Counted from the first letter of the stretch, positions 8,178 through 17,575 are shown. The stretch: DNA of 64,000 bases from an uncultured Clostridia bacterium (GCA_947646415.1 CANSGN010000001.1:129945-193944), one strand, 5' to 3'. Numbers and translations: made by a program. The notes: generated from the letters alone by a model not told the origin.

Positions 8178-8705
8178 ATGCCAAGATACAAAAAATGTCC
8201 CAGATGCGAATTGAATTATATTTTAGAAGAGGATGATTATTGCGAAGTTTGCAAAGCCGAATTGAAAGGTATTGATACAAATTTCGAAGAAGAGGAAGAT
8301 GTTATTTGCCCTAAGTGTAAACAAAACTATGTAGAGCCCGGCGAGAAATACTGCTTGACTTGTTTGCAAAAAATGCAAGGTAATTGGGATGATAGTAAAC
8401 CTGATGTTGAAGAGGACGATGAACTTACTTCTTTATCCGAAATGGAAGAACAAGAGTGGGAAGATGAAGATATGGATTCATTTGACGACAATGATAGTTT
8501 TGGTAACGAAGCTGACTTTATCGATATAGACGAAGACTTTGACGGTAAGGAAGAGGATGAGGACTTTGAGGAAGAAGAGGAAGAAGACCTTATCGAGGAC
8601 GAACTTGAAAAAGATTTTGAAGAGGTAGAGCAACTTGGCGATTTGGACGATTTCGACGAGGATGACGAAGACGAAGAAGATTTTGAAGAGGAAAGTGACC
8701 TTTAA
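8178..8705 (+). CDS. Small double zinc-ribbon protein with long acidic tail
   Basis: I do not recognise a named family. The N terminus has two CxxC...CxxC ribbons (Cys8/Cys11 with Cys22/Cys25, and Cys44/Cys47 with Cys58/Cys61), each likely to bind one zinc. From about residue 75 to 175 the chain is almost entirely Asp/Glu with few hydrophobics and should be disordered and strongly negative. It is cytoplasmic by prediction (no signal or membrane segment). Such a charge pattern suggests protein-protein contact, nucleic-acid mimicry or binding of a basic partner, but this is speculation. It is monocistronic with its own consensus promoter, a GAGGGGGG ribosome site and a terminator, suggesting strong independent expression. 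Confidence 0.75.
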   Translation: MPRYKKCPRCELNYILEEDDYCEVCKAELKGIDTNFEEEEDVICPKCKQNYVEPGEKYCLTCLQKMQGNWDDSKPDVEEDDELTSLSEMEEQEWEDEDMDSFDDNDSFGNEADFIDIDEDFDGKEEDEDFEEEEEEDLIEDELEKDFEEVEQLGDLDDFDEDDEDEEDFEEESDL

Positions 8706-8712
8706 TTTATTT

Positions 8713-8749
8713 GAATGATTTTGGATTTATCCAAGGTCATTCTTTTTTT
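8713..8749 (+). terminator. Terminator after the zinc-ribbon gene
   Basis: Stem GAATGA-TT-TTGGA / TCCAA-GG-TCATTC (two G-U pairs) with a 4-nt loop, then seven T. Confidence 0.8.
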
Positions 8750-8801
8750 GTAATTTTTATTATTTTTGTGTTGTAATATGTTGTATTTTGCAAAATTAAT
8801 T

Positions 8802-8832
8802 GGGAGTAAATTTGTTTTACCCCCGATTTTTA
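8802..8832 (+). other. Second hairpin in the spacer before veg
   Basis: Stem GGG-A-GTAAA / TTTAC-C-CCC (one mismatch) followed by GATTTTTAAT. It could be a weak terminator or a leader structure; the rest of 8750-8980 shows nothing definite, apart from a TATAAT at 8913-8918 without a good -35 box. Confidence 0.4.
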
Positions 8833-8981
8833 ATAGGATTTTTGTGTAAAATGCAGTATTTTAGGTAATAATCATTAAGAAAAAATGTAATTTTTGAGAA
8901 TAAGTAAATAAATATAATATTATGCTGCAACAAGTAAAATAAAATATCTATTTACAATCAAATACATTTGGAGGAGTGCGT

Positions 8982-9236
8982 ATGAATAGAATGGATATTG
9001 CAAAAAAAAGGGCAGAACTATTACAAAATAAAGATGTAAAATTGCAAGTTAATGAAGGCCGAAACAGGTTTGTTTGCTATGAAGGGAAAATAAAAGATTT
9101 ATATCCTTATGTATTTACCTTTGAAGCCTTTTTGTTTGGAGAAAACAGGTTGATGTCATTTAGCTATGTGGATTTAATGACCAAAAGGATAAAAATATTT
9201 CCTCCGGACGAAAAAAGTCAAAATGTTTTGTCATAA
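8982..9236 (+). CDS. veg: Veg family protein
   Basis: 84-aa member of the Veg family (DUF1021), small proteins of Firmicutes linked in Bacillus subtilis to biofilm control. Seen here are the conserved features: a basic start, a G-R-N-R segment near residue 25, the G-K-I...YP-Y-V-F block and the C-terminal SFSYVDLMTKRI strand. I start at the ATG at 8982 because GGAGGAG (8970-8976) is correctly spaced for it; the GTG at 8976 overlaps that ribosome site. The order veg, SPOCS protein, ispE is a recurrent clostridial arrangement, as far as I recall. Confidence 0.82.
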   Translation: MNRMDIAKKRAELLQNKDVKLQVNEGRNRFVCYEGKIKDLYPYVFTFEAFLFGENRLMSFSYVDLMTKRIKIFPPDEKSQNVLS

Positions 9237-9303
9237 TCACGAATTTTCCAAAATATATTTGTATAGGTAAAAGGTGCCGTCAATTAATTATTTTGGAGGA
9301 TTT

Positions 9304-10815
9304 ATGGATAATATGGAAATTTTAATGAATGATTATACTCGCGAGTTCGGTAGTGGCAGTGCTACTGTAGAGTGTAATATCGAAGTTACAGAAAAGGGTG
9401 GAGTGAGCAAACTTTTATCTGTTTCGGCAAATGTAAAAAGTGCTACGGTGGACAAGAATGGCGACACCGCTAAAGTTATGGCGACCTTAAATTGTAAGGT
9501 GGTATTTTTAAATAAAGCAGGCGAATTTGACAGCTGCGATTACCTATGCGACTTTACACAATCTATAAGCAGTAAAGATAGTCAATCTTTGCAAGACTTT
9601 AATCATTTGTGGGCAGTGTGCGGTGTTGCGGATATTGACAGCAGTGTTGTAGGCGAAATGATTAAGTTGCAAAGCGTGGTAAATATAAAAGTTCTGGGCA
9701 TTTATTCCGAAAGTTGCGAAGTTATGGGCGAAATCCCCGAAAATGTAATTTGCAAAAAAGGCAGTATGATTACTCAAAACCTTATTAATATTGTAGACGG
9801 CACATTTGATATGGAAGAGAGTTTTGAAACCGGTTGCACTGTGGACAAAATACTACACTCGGACGTTACTGCAATGGTAAACAATGTAAAGACAATGGAC
9901 GGCAAATGCGTTGTAAGCGGTAATATATGCGGTAGTTTGTGCTATTTGAGCGAGGGTATTGTAACTTCTAAAAACTTTAATACTCCGTTTACGGAAGAGA
10001 TTGAGTGTAACGGTATGTTAGAAGACGATAAAGCAAATGTATTGGTAAAATGTGCAGACTGCAAAATCGTTTTGACAGGCGTAGAAGGCGACAATGTTAT
10101 TTTGATGCAAGTATGTGTAACTGTCAGGGTAGATTGCTTACGTCAAACAAACAAGGATTTTATTTGCGATGCTTTTCTTGCAGATAGTGAGCTAGAATTG
10201 GAAAGCACAATTTGCAAACATTCAGTTTATGACAAAACATACAATATGTTTGACAAAATTGTAGGCAGTGCCTCTATCGGCGACGATGCGATTGCGGCAA
10301 ATAAGGTAGTTTGCACTAGCTTAAGCCGTAACATTTTGGTAAATACATACTATGACGACGGAAAAATCGTTGTGGAAGGTGTTCTTGCTGCCAATGTAGT
10401 TTATATTAATGTGGAAAATAATCCTCAAAGTATTTTGATTGAATTGCCTTACAGCTTGCAATTTGATGAGGTTGTAGAGGGGGCAAACAAAACACTTTGT
10501 GCAGGTGCTATTATCGATAACCTTTATGCAAAGGTAAAAAGAGATAAAGAGTTTGAGATTACTGCCAATATCAGCATTGTAATTACTGCCAGCGACACTA
10601 TTGAGTGTACCGCTATAAAAAATATCATAGTAACGGATATTAAAAAATGCAATAATTTCAGCATTGTAATTTATAACTGTAAGGTCGGCGATGATTTGTG
10701 GGAAGTTGCCAAAGCAATAGGTACATCTATGGAGAATATCGCAAGCCAAAATCCGGATTTGGACGGAGACCTTGCCGGCAGAAAAATTGTTTATTATAGA
10801 CAAATAAACTGCTGA
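9304..10815 (+). CDS. SPOCS (DUF3794) and LysM protein, SipL-like spore coat factor
   Basis: 503-aa protein with repeated SPOCS/DUF3794 beta-domains (roughly residues 25-130, 150-260, 280-430) and a C-terminal LysM-type module (about 450-500: YNCKVGDDLWEVAKAIGTS then NPDLDGDLAGRKI). SipL of Clostridioides difficile, which recruits SpoIVA to the forespore surface, has the same architecture, so a spore-coat morphogenesis role is likely. The ATG at 9304 has GGAGGA 4-5 nt upstream; an in-frame GTG 30 bp earlier has no ribosome site. I could not find a convincing sigma-E promoter in the 67-bp gap. A terminator follows. Confidence 0.8.
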   Translation: MDNMEILMNDYTREFGSGSATVECNIEVTEKGGVSKLLSVSANVKSATVDKNGDTAKVMATLNCKVVFLNKAGEFDSCDYLCDFTQSISSKDSQSLQDFNHLWAVCGVADIDSSVVGEMIKLQSVVNIKVLGIYSESCEVMGEIPENVICKKGSMITQNLINIVDGTFDMEESFETGCTVDKILHSDVTAMVNNVKTMDGKCVVSGNICGSLCYLSEGIVTSKNFNTPFTEEIECNGMLEDDKANVLVKCADCKIVLTGVEGDNVILMQVCVTVRVDCLRQTNKDFICDAFLADSELELESTICKHSVYDKTYNMFDKIVGSASIGDDAIAANKVVCTSLSRNILVNTYYDDGKIVVEGVLAANVVYINVENNPQSILIELPYSLQFDEVVEGANKTLCAGAIIDNLYAKVKRDKEFEITANISIVITASDTIECTAIKNIIVTDIKKCNNFSIVIYNCKVGDDLWEVAKAIGTSMENIASQNPDLDGDLAGRKIVYYRQINC

Positions 10816-10841
10816 AAATCGATGGTAAATTGAAAAATAGT

Positions 10842-10870
10842 AAAAAGCAAGGCACAAACCTTGCTTTTTT
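10842..10870 (+). terminator. Terminator after the SPOCS/LysM gene
   Basis: Perfect 11-bp stem AAAAAGCAAGG / CCTTGCTTTTT with a 6-nt loop; the U tract overlaps the right arm. Confidence 0.85.
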
Positions 10871-10988
10871 ATTTTGATTTTTGCCTGAACAATACGACTG
10901 AAAATTAGGCAAAAAGTTATTTTGTGTATTTTGATTTTTCTATTGATTATTTTGCTATTAAATGGTAAAATGTTAAAAAGGAGTATAA

Positions 10989-11816
10989 ATGAAAGTTCGT
11001 GTAAATGGAAAAATAAATTTGACGCTTGATGTTGTTGGCAGTTTTGGTGAAGGATATCATAAGCTTGATACAGTCATGGCATCTATAGGGATATTTGACA
11101 TTGTCGAAGTAAATTTATCCGATAAAATTTGCGTGTTTATGGATGCAAGAGAGTGTGATGAAAGCAATACAGCTTTTAAGGTTGCCAAAATTTGCCACGA
11201 ACAGTACAGTATCCCACCGCTAAAAATTGAAATAACTAAAGGAATACCTTTTTGCGGAGGTTTGGGCGGTTCGTCTGCGGATGCAAGTGCCGTTTTGTAC
11301 TGCGTGCAAAAAATGTTCGGCTTAGCTGCTAAGGAAATTGCAAGAGTAGCGGAAAAAGTCGGCTCGGACGTTAGTTTTATTTTGCAAGGCGGATTGTGCA
11401 GGGCAGGCGGCAAAGGGGATAATTTGGAAAGTTTGCCGTTTAAGGAATACAGCTTGGTGGTTGCACGTGGAAAGGCTGTTGCAAGTACTAAAGAAGTGTT
11501 TAATAAATTTGACGAAATTGGCTCAACAAGCAATCATACCGAGCAGTTTTTGTCCGCGTTTGATAATGGGAATGAACTTGCATTTATCGGCAATGGACTT
11601 GAGACGAGCGCAATCAGTTTATGCACGGATATGGAAAAAATAATATCTTTGCTTGCAAGATATAGTAATCATGTTTGTATGAGCGGTAGCGGTGCGTGCG
11701 TTTTTGCTGTTATGGAAAATATGTCCGATGCAAATTTGGTTGCTGACAAACTAAAAAATAACATTCCTTTTGTAAAGGCTTGCACAACTTTGCCGTACGG
11801 TATCAAGGAAATTTAA
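10989..11816 (+). CDS. ispE: 4-diphosphocytidyl-2-C-methyl-D-erythritol kinase
   Basis: Kinase of the MEP isoprenoid pathway that phosphorylates the 2-hydroxyl of CDP-methylerythritol. The 275-aa chain begins with the typical KVNGKINLTLDV-type strand and K8 region, carries the GHMP phosphate-binding loop PFCGGLGGSSADAS (about residues 86-99) and ends with the GHMP C-terminal motif MSGSGACVFA. AAAAAGGAG precedes the ATG. The neighbouring veg and SPOCS genes are its usual companions but give no metabolic hint. Confidence 0.93.
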   Translation: MKVRVNGKINLTLDVVGSFGEGYHKLDTVMASIGIFDIVEVNLSDKICVFMDARECDESNTAFKVAKICHEQYSIPPLKIEITKGIPFCGGLGGSSADASAVLYCVQKMFGLAAKEIARVAEKVGSDVSFILQGGLCRAGGKGDNLESLPFKEYSLVVARGKAVASTKEVFNKFDEIGSTSNHTEQFLSAFDNGNELAFIGNGLETSAISLCTDMEKIISLLARYSNHVCMSGSGACVFAVMENMSDANLVADKLKNNIPFVKACTTLPYGIKEI

Positions 11817-11896
11817 CTTTATTGTTATATTAGCCTAAAAATTGCTAGCCTTTAAAATAATTTTTGTAATAATTTAACTATTTTTTTATAAAACAC

Positions 11897-11925
11897 TTGA
11901 TTTATACTTTATTTTATATTATAAT
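11897..11925 (+). promoter_or_regulatory. Sigma-A promoter for the SCIFF operon
   Basis: TTGATT (11897-11902), 17 bp, TATAAT (11920-11925), 39 nt before the peptide start codon. Confidence 0.75.
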
Positions 11926-11964
11926 GCTAATATGTCAAAATCAAAATAATGGAGGAGTATGTTT

Positions 11965-12138
11965 ATGAAACATATTAATACTATTGTAAATAACGGAATG
12001 AAAAAGTCCGGTAATATCGGTTGCGGTGAGTGCCAATCAAGTTGCCAATCTGCTTGCAAAACAAGCTGTACTGTAGGCAACCAATCTTGCAGACACCAAG
12101 ACGAAAGAATTAATACAACTAAAAAACCTTTACTATAA
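11965..12138 (+). CDS. SCIFF ranthipeptide precursor (six cysteines in forty-five residues)
   Basis: 57-aa RiPP precursor. Six cysteines at 20, 23, 27, 31, 35 and 42 are interleaved with Ser/Thr/Gln/Asn; the maturase encoded next would install thioether bonds from Cys sulfur to backbone or side-chain carbons, as established for SCIFF peptides. The leader is residues 1-18. The ATG at 11965 is preferred over the one at 11959 because GGAGGAG (11951-11957) lies 7 nt upstream of it. Only 6 bp separate it from the maturase gene. SCIFF is nearly universal in Clostridia; its biological role is still not settled. Confidence 0.92.
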   Translation: MKHINTIVNNGMKKSGNIGCGECQSSCQSACKTSCTVGNQSCRHQDERINTTKKPLL

Positions 12139-12144
12139 TTTAAA

Positions 12145-13506
12145 ATGGTACATTGCTTTAAATATAACCATAAGGGCAGAGATTATCATTTCCTTTGGGA
12201 TGTGGAAAGCGGAAGTTTGCACAATGTAGATAAAGATGCTTATCTTGTTGCCAAAAATAGATACGGCGTTTTGGATGGTGTGGATTTGCAGGATTTTTCC
12301 GCTATGCAAGATAATTTGGTAGCTGAAATAGACAAAGAGTTTGAAGAACTTGAACATAACGGAAGTTTGAATGTTCCTGCAAAAATTATGGCTACTCAAA
12401 AACAAATCGGAGAGATTAAAGCATTGTGCTTGCATATCTGTCACGATTGCAATTTAAGGTGTAAATACTGTTTTGCCGACGAAGGTACATACCACTCTAA
12501 ATGTAAAGAGTATATGTCCTTTGAGGTAGGTAAAAAAGCGATTGACTTTTTGATTGAAAAAAGCGGTAGGCGTCAAAATTTGGAAGTAGACTTTTTCGGC
12601 GGCGAGCCGTTAATGAACTTAGAGGTTGTTAAGAAAATTGTCGAGTATGCGAGAGAGCAAGGCAAAACTTATGGTAAAAACTTTAATTTTACTTTAACAA
12701 CAAATTGTTTGCTTTTAAATGACGAGACTATAGATTGGCTTAATAAGGAAATGTACAATGTCGTGCTATCTATTGACGGCAGGGAAGAAGTGCATGACAG
12801 ATTGCGAAAGACTGCAAACGGAAAAGGCTCACAAGCATTGGTTTTAAAGGCTGCTAAAAAGTTTGCCGAAAAGCGTGAAGATAAGTCCTATTACGTAAGA
12901 GGTACATTTACCGCATACAATCTTGATTTCGTACAAGATATATTGTATTTGCGTGACCAAGGCTTTGAACAAATAAGTATAGAGCCTGTTGTATTGCCTG
13001 ACGATAGCCCTATGGCTATAAAACCCGAACATTTGCCTCAAATTGCGGCAGAGTACGAAAGGCTTGCTAAAGAGTACCTTGATTCACGAGCAAACGGAAA
13101 ATGGTTTAACTTTTTCCATTTTATGCTTGATTTGGAGGGCGGTCCTTGCATTAAAAAAAGGCTTACAGGTTGCGGTGCAGGGTGTGAATATTTGGCGGTT
13201 ACGCCTTACGGAGATATTTATCCTTGTCATCAATTTGCGGGAGAGACAGACTACAAGCTAGGCAATGTTTTGAATGACGATTTCAGTTTGGAAATAAGTA
13301 AAAAGTTTGCAACAAATATCGTTACAAACAAGCCGCAGTGTCAAAATTGTCCTGCAAAATATTATTGCAGCGGCGGATGTTGTGCAAATAATATTCATTT
13401 TTGCGGGGATATAAGCACGCCTTATTCCATAAGTTGTGAAATGATGAAAAAAAGATTTGAACTTTCGCTTGCAATAAGTGCGATTGAAGCTACAGGCACA
13501 AAATGA
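12145..13506 (+). CDS. SCIFF peptide radical SAM maturase (SPASM)
   Basis: 453-aa radical S-adenosylmethionine thioether synthase (CteB type). Residues 1-85 form a recognition-like N-terminal domain. The SAM cluster motif is C102-x3-C106-x2-C109. The C-terminal SPASM domain (about 325-430) has the cysteine clusters around CGAGCEY, YPCHQFAGE, CQNCPAKYYCSGGCC. It matures the 57-aa peptide encoded immediately upstream. No good ribosome site lies in the 6-bp gap, so translation may be coupled or use the GG/GA-poor end of the peptide gene. secD and secF follow after 124 bp, an association often seen for SCIFF loci. Confidence 0.92.
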   Translation: MVHCFKYNHKGRDYHFLWDVESGSLHNVDKDAYLVAKNRYGVLDGVDLQDFSAMQDNLVAEIDKEFEELEHNGSLNVPAKIMATQKQIGEIKALCLHICHDCNLRCKYCFADEGTYHSKCKEYMSFEVGKKAIDFLIEKSGRRQNLEVDFFGGEPLMNLEVVKKIVEYAREQGKTYGKNFNFTLTTNCLLLNDETIDWLNKEMYNVVLSIDGREEVHDRLRKTANGKGSQALVLKAAKKFAEKREDKSYYVRGTFTAYNLDFVQDILYLRDQGFEQISIEPVVLPDDSPMAIKPEHLPQIAAEYERLAKEYLDSRANGKWFNFFHFMLDLEGGPCIKKRLTGCGAGCEYLAVTPYGDIYPCHQFAGETDYKLGNVLNDDFSLEISKKFATNIVTNKPQCQNCPAKYYCSGGCCANNIHFCGDISTPYSISCEMMKKRFELSLAISAIEATGTK

Positions 13507-13630
13507 TAATTATATTAAAGCGATTGAAATAAAATAAATAATTTATGTTAAAATGCGATTTAACTTTGACTATAATAATATATATTGTTTTAAAGTATAT
13601 TTATAGTGGGTTGATGATAGGAGGCATACG

Positions 13631-15136
13631 GTGAAAAATAATAGTAAATTAAAATCCAAAGGGCTTACAAAAGGTTGGAGTATTGCTATTCTGACTATTT
13701 TTGCTTTGCTTGTGATTTTAGGTGCAGTCTTTGCCTTTGTTCCACTTCAAGACGGACAGCTTGGTATTGTTGATTACAACAACTTTGCTAGCAACATTAA
13801 ACTTGGATTGGATTTGAAAGGCGGTGTGTACGCAGTTTTCGATGTTGACAAGGAAGACTTTATACAAAATAAATATGAAGGAGATACAAGTAAAACGGAC
13901 GAAGTGAACTATGCTTTTGACAGTGCAGTTCAAGGTACGGTGTCTCGTTTGACTGACCTTTTGACTAGCAGAGGCTACACAGAGGCTCAAGTAACTGTAA
14001 ATGGTAGCGGCGATAATCAAAAAATTCGTGTAGAAGTTCCTGATGTTGACGACCCTGACGAATTGTTTGCGTTGATTGCAAAACCTGCTACTCTTACTAT
14101 GTATGAAGCTAATGTCGATAGTCAAGGTAATATAACCAAAGCTAACAATGATTTACTTGTAAGCGGCTCGGACATTCAAATGGCTAGTGTCGGTATGCAA
14201 GAGGGTAAATACGTTATTCAACTTAAATTTAACAGAAACGGTACCAAAAAATTCTCGGAGGCAACTACCAACTTAAATGGTAAGTATTTGGGCATTTTCT
14301 TGGACGGCAGACCTTTGATGGCTCCTAAAGTAAACAGCGCAATTACAAATGGACAAGCAGTTATCACAGGCGACTATACCTATGAAACTGCAAATCAATA
14401 TGCTATTCAAATTCAATCAGGTGCTTTGGGTGTTAAACTTAGTATGGATAGTTCAAATGTAATTTCCGCAACGCTAGGTAAAAATGCAATCAATCATGGT
14501 TTGATTGCCGGCGGCGTAGGACTTTTGATTATCTTTATCATTATGATTGCAAGATACAGAATGTTAGGTTTAGCGGCATCATTGTCATTGATTTTCTTTG
14601 CATTGACTTATGTATTTATCCTATCTATATTCCCATGGGTACAGTTGACACTTCCCGGTATTGCGGGTATTTTGCTGTCGATAGGTATGGCGGTAGATGC
14701 GAACGTAATTATATTTGAGAGAATAAGAGAACTTATGGCAGGTAACAACCAAAGAGATATCCGTGCAAGCGTGACTCAAGGTTTTAAAAATTCATTATCT
14801 GCAATTATCGACGGTAACGTAACAACTTTGATTGGTGCTATCGTACTTGCAATCGTGGCTATCAGCTCAATTAAAGGATTTGCTATTACACTGCTAATAG
14901 GTATCATTATATCTTTGATAAGCTCGTTGCTTGTTTGCCGTTTAATGATTAAATGTTTCCTTGCATTCAATGACAATTCTACAAAACTTTATGGTTTGAA
15001 TGTTAAGGATGTAGATTATTCAATAGATTATAAAAATAATACTAAACAAATTGCCGAACCTGTTCAAGATAAAAATGCAGATAAAGCAGTTGTAAATGAC
15101 AACAATAAGACTGAAACAGCGGAGGTAAATGCATAA
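13631..15136 (+). CDS. secD: Protein translocase subunit SecD
   Basis: Membrane component that uses the proton gradient to help SecYEG export proteins. 501 aa: first membrane segment at about residues 18-38, the conserved GLDLKGGVYAVF block near 58-69, a large periplasm-type domain, then five C-terminal membrane helices with the RND-type motifs (SIGMAVDANVIIFERI at about 353-368). The start is GTG, with AGGAGG 6 nt upstream. The last ~45 residues are a charged cytoplasmic tail. Its stop codon overlaps the start of secF by one base. A promoter in the gap after the maturase gene is not clear. Confidence 0.95.
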   Translation: MKNNSKLKSKGLTKGWSIAILTIFALLVILGAVFAFVPLQDGQLGIVDYNNFASNIKLGLDLKGGVYAVFDVDKEDFIQNKYEGDTSKTDEVNYAFDSAVQGTVSRLTDLLTSRGYTEAQVTVNGSGDNQKIRVEVPDVDDPDELFALIAKPATLTMYEANVDSQGNITKANNDLLVSGSDIQMASVGMQEGKYVIQLKFNRNGTKKFSEATTNLNGKYLGIFLDGRPLMAPKVNSAITNGQAVITGDYTYETANQYAIQIQSGALGVKLSMDSSNVISATLGKNAINHGLIAGGVGLLIIFIIMIARYRMLGLAASLSLIFFALTYVFILSIFPWVQLTLPGIAGILLSIGMAVDANVIIFERIRELMAGNNQRDIRASVTQGFKNSLSAIIDGNVTTLIGAIVLAIVAISSIKGFAITLLIGIIISLISSLLVCRLMIKCFLAFNDNSTKLYGLNVKDVDYSIDYKNNTKQIAEPVQDKNADKAVVNDNNKTETAEVNA

Positions 15137-16197
15137 TGAAAAAGATTAATTTTACATTGGCTGGTAAAAAAGTCGTAGAAAAATGGAAGTATTGGATATC
15201 TGTTCCGTTGGCTATTTTCTTAATCGCATTAATCGCTTTTGGTATTTATGCGGGTGTTAATAAAGATGCTGCTTTGGGTGTTAATATAGGTATTGACTTT
15301 GCGGGCGGTAACATTATTACAATTCAAACAAAGTACGATGCAAACGCAAGTGACGTAAATGCAAAATACAACGAGACTTTAAATGTAGTTAAAGATGTGC
15401 TTGCAGAAAAAAATGCAAAAATAAGCTACGACCAAATGGCGGGCGATACAACATTGGATGTGGTAGTAAGATTTAATTCGCTATCAAAAGATGCGGAAGT
15501 CAACAACCAAATTACCGATGAGATAGTTGAAACGCTAAATGCGAAACTTAGTAGCGATGTTGTAAACAACATTACAATAGAACGTAATGGTCCAAGTGTT
15601 CAAAAGGAATTGATTTTGACGGCATTCTTGTCAGTATTGATTTCGACCTTGTTGATTTTGGTTTATATCGTAATAAGATTTAGAAATGTGTTTACAGGTT
15701 TGTCTGCGGTTATTGCATTGATACACGACGTTTTGATAGTTTTTGCTTTGACGATTATATTCCATATTCAAATTAACTCGTCATTTATTGCGGCAATTAT
15801 TACGATTATTGCGTACTCAATCAATAATACTATCGTATTGTTTGACAGAGTGAGAGAAAATTATAAATCTTTGCCTGTGGGCGAAAGTGTAAATAATAAT
15901 ATGGTCGTAAACAAATCCATCGCACAAACTTTATCTAGAAGTATTTTGACAACTATTACAACTATGGCTGCGATTGTTATTTTGGCAATTATAGGTGTTT
16001 CTTCAATTAGAGAGTTTGCTCTTCCTGTATTGTTCGGTTTGATTGCAGGTACTTTCTCTTCTATATTCATTGCACCATCTTTGTATTGCTTAATGAAAAA
16101 TGCAAGCGATGTTTCTGCAGTTAAAAATAAAAACAAAGTAGCAAAGCCTAAAAAAGTAAAAGAGAAAAAAGAAGTTAAAGATACTGCGGTTGTATAA
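15136..16197 (+). CDS. secF: Protein translocase subunit SecF
   Basis: Partner of SecD, 353 aa. One N-terminal helix (about 18-41), the GIDFAGG signature near residue 53, and five C-terminal helices with the paired motif ending in NNTIVLFDRVREN (about 229-241). The ATG overlaps the secD stop (TAATG); GGAGGT lies 9 nt upstream inside secD. A Lys-rich tail ends the protein and a perfect terminator follows, closing the SCIFF-secDF region. Confidence 0.95.
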   Translation: MKKINFTLAGKKVVEKWKYWISVPLAIFLIALIAFGIYAGVNKDAALGVNIGIDFAGGNIITIQTKYDANASDVNAKYNETLNVVKDVLAEKNAKISYDQMAGDTTLDVVVRFNSLSKDAEVNNQITDEIVETLNAKLSSDVVNNITIERNGPSVQKELILTAFLSVLISTLLILVYIVIRFRNVFTGLSAVIALIHDVLIVFALTIIFHIQINSSFIAAIITIIAYSINNTIVLFDRVRENYKSLPVGESVNNNMVVNKSIAQTLSRSILTTITTMAAIVILAIIGVSSIREFALPVLFGLIAGTFSSIFIAPSLYCLMKNASDVSAVKNKNKVAKPKKVKEKKEVKDTAVV

Positions 16198-16215
16198 TAA
16201 AATTAAATTAGATTG

Positions 16216-16246
16216 AAAAAGTCTGCCAAACGGCAGACTTTTTTTG
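16216..16246 (+). terminator. Terminator after secF
   Basis: Perfect 12-bp stem AAAAAGTCTGCC / GGCAGACTTTTT with an AAAC loop and a T tract. Confidence 0.9.
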
Positions 16247-16411
16247 TTATGAAACTGTTATGGATTTTTTACAACTATGAAATTAAATACAAAATTTGCA
16301 ATCAAATGTATAATTCCATAGGTGTAATTTTGTGTTTATTTTAATTAATTTGTCATAAAAATATTGCCATTTGCAAAATCAATGTTAGCATAAAAATAAA
16401 AAGGAGTTTTT

Positions 16412-17575
16412 ATGATAAAATATTTTAAAAACGGTGTTTTGGAAGTTGAGACTCTCGATTTGCCGCAAGATTGTGGAGAAATTAAAGTCTCGGTAATTTT
16501 AGAGGAAGAGAGAAATGATGCGAATTATTATTTGGAGTTTGCTTGTCCGCGTAATGTCAAATATATAAGTCAAAAACTGACTCGTACTGCCGATAAGGAA
16601 TATGAGATAATTTTGCCGCGCGGGATATCCGAGTATATCGGGGAAGTTTATGTACAAATGATAATAATGTCTAATGAAGATGCTGCACTTATCAGCCGTT
16701 CGTTGATAGCAAGTAACCCATTGTTTGTAATTAAGGAATCAATACTTGCAAGTAATGCTTTGGATAGTAGCGAGAGACGCGATTTTTTTGAATATGCCCA
16801 AAATGTCGTGACAAGTGTGTCGGATAAAATTGATATTATTGATAAAATGATAGAAAGCGTGCCTGCTCAAATTACCGACATTGTAGAGGAACAACTTGAA
16901 GCGGTAGATGAAAAACTTGCAGAGTATCAAACTGTTATAGACGGAAAAATCGAAAATGTTGCCGATAATTTAAAAAATCAACTTGTTGGAGTAGAGGGGA
17001 GCATAGGCAGCAATACAATCAAAATAGAAGAAAATAAAAGTTTGATTGCCGAAGTGCAAAATGATTTGAAAGGAGATATAAGCAGTTTAAGTGGCAGTAT
17101 TACTCAATTAAGTGGTAATGTTACAAGTGTGGAAAACGGGCTAAGTGGTAAACTTAGTACCTCAGCTGTCAAAAATGAATATTCTTCAAGTACTAGCGAA
17201 GTCTATTCTACCCAATATTTTAATAATAATTTGAAAAAATTCCATAAAGATTCTGGAGAATTTACATTTACTTCCTCCACAACTTACTCGGAGGTTAGTA
17301 CAATTACCACCCCTGCAAAAGGTTATTTGGTTGTGTTTTTTGGCAGTTGTAATAGTGGCGCAGCAGTGTCTAAAGTTGGCATTTTGCCTGTGAAAAATGC
17401 AGGAAATACAACGGGTGCGGTAAGCAATATCGGACATACATTATCGCCTGCCGCTATGGGTGTAGTTTTGTGTGATTATTTGGATGCAAATACAACCGTA
17501 AAGTTTTATTGCCAATGCCAAACATCGGGTAAGAGGACTACGGGATATTATAGATATATTTTATTGGAGGGATGA
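16412..17575 (+). CDS. Phage tail fibre/baseplate-like protein
   Basis: 387 aa. Residues 1-115 resemble the N-terminal domain of phage baseplate upper proteins (BppU-like): a compact beta fold describing a measured quantity in a siphovirus tail. Residues about 125-260 form heptad-rich coiled coil (VPAQITDIVEEQLEAV and the later SSLSGSITQLSGNV stretch), typical of trimeric fibres. Residues 285-387 form a beta-rich, Ser/Thr/Gly-rich tip. GGAG precedes the ATG. It forms a two-gene unit with the next small gene, isolated from any other phage gene. It may be a prophage remnant or a domesticated fibre or surface protein; no signal peptide is visible. Confidence 0.6.
   Translation: MIKYFKNGVLEVETLDLPQDCGEIKVSVILEEERNDANYYLEFACPRNVKYISQKLTRTADKEYEIILPRGISEYIGEVYVQMIIMSNEDAALISRSLIASNPLFVIKESILASNALDSSERRDFFEYAQNVVTSVSDKIDIIDKMIESVPAQITDIVEEQLEAVDEKLAEYQTVIDGKIENVADNLKNQLVGVEGSIGSNTIKIEENKSLIAEVQNDLKGDISSLSGSITQLSGNVTSVENGLSGKLSTSAVKNEYSSSTSEVYSTQYFNNNLKKFHKDSGEFTFTSSTTYSEVSTITTPAKGYLVVFFGSCNSGAAVSKVGILPVKNAGNTTGAVSNIGHTLSPAAMGVVLCDYLDANTTVKFYCQCQTSGKRTTGYYRYILLEG

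Noticed and set aside
10321-10857. 178-aa open frame opposite the SPOCS/LysM gene
   Set aside because: Shadow of a well-supported gene and its terminator; no start signals.
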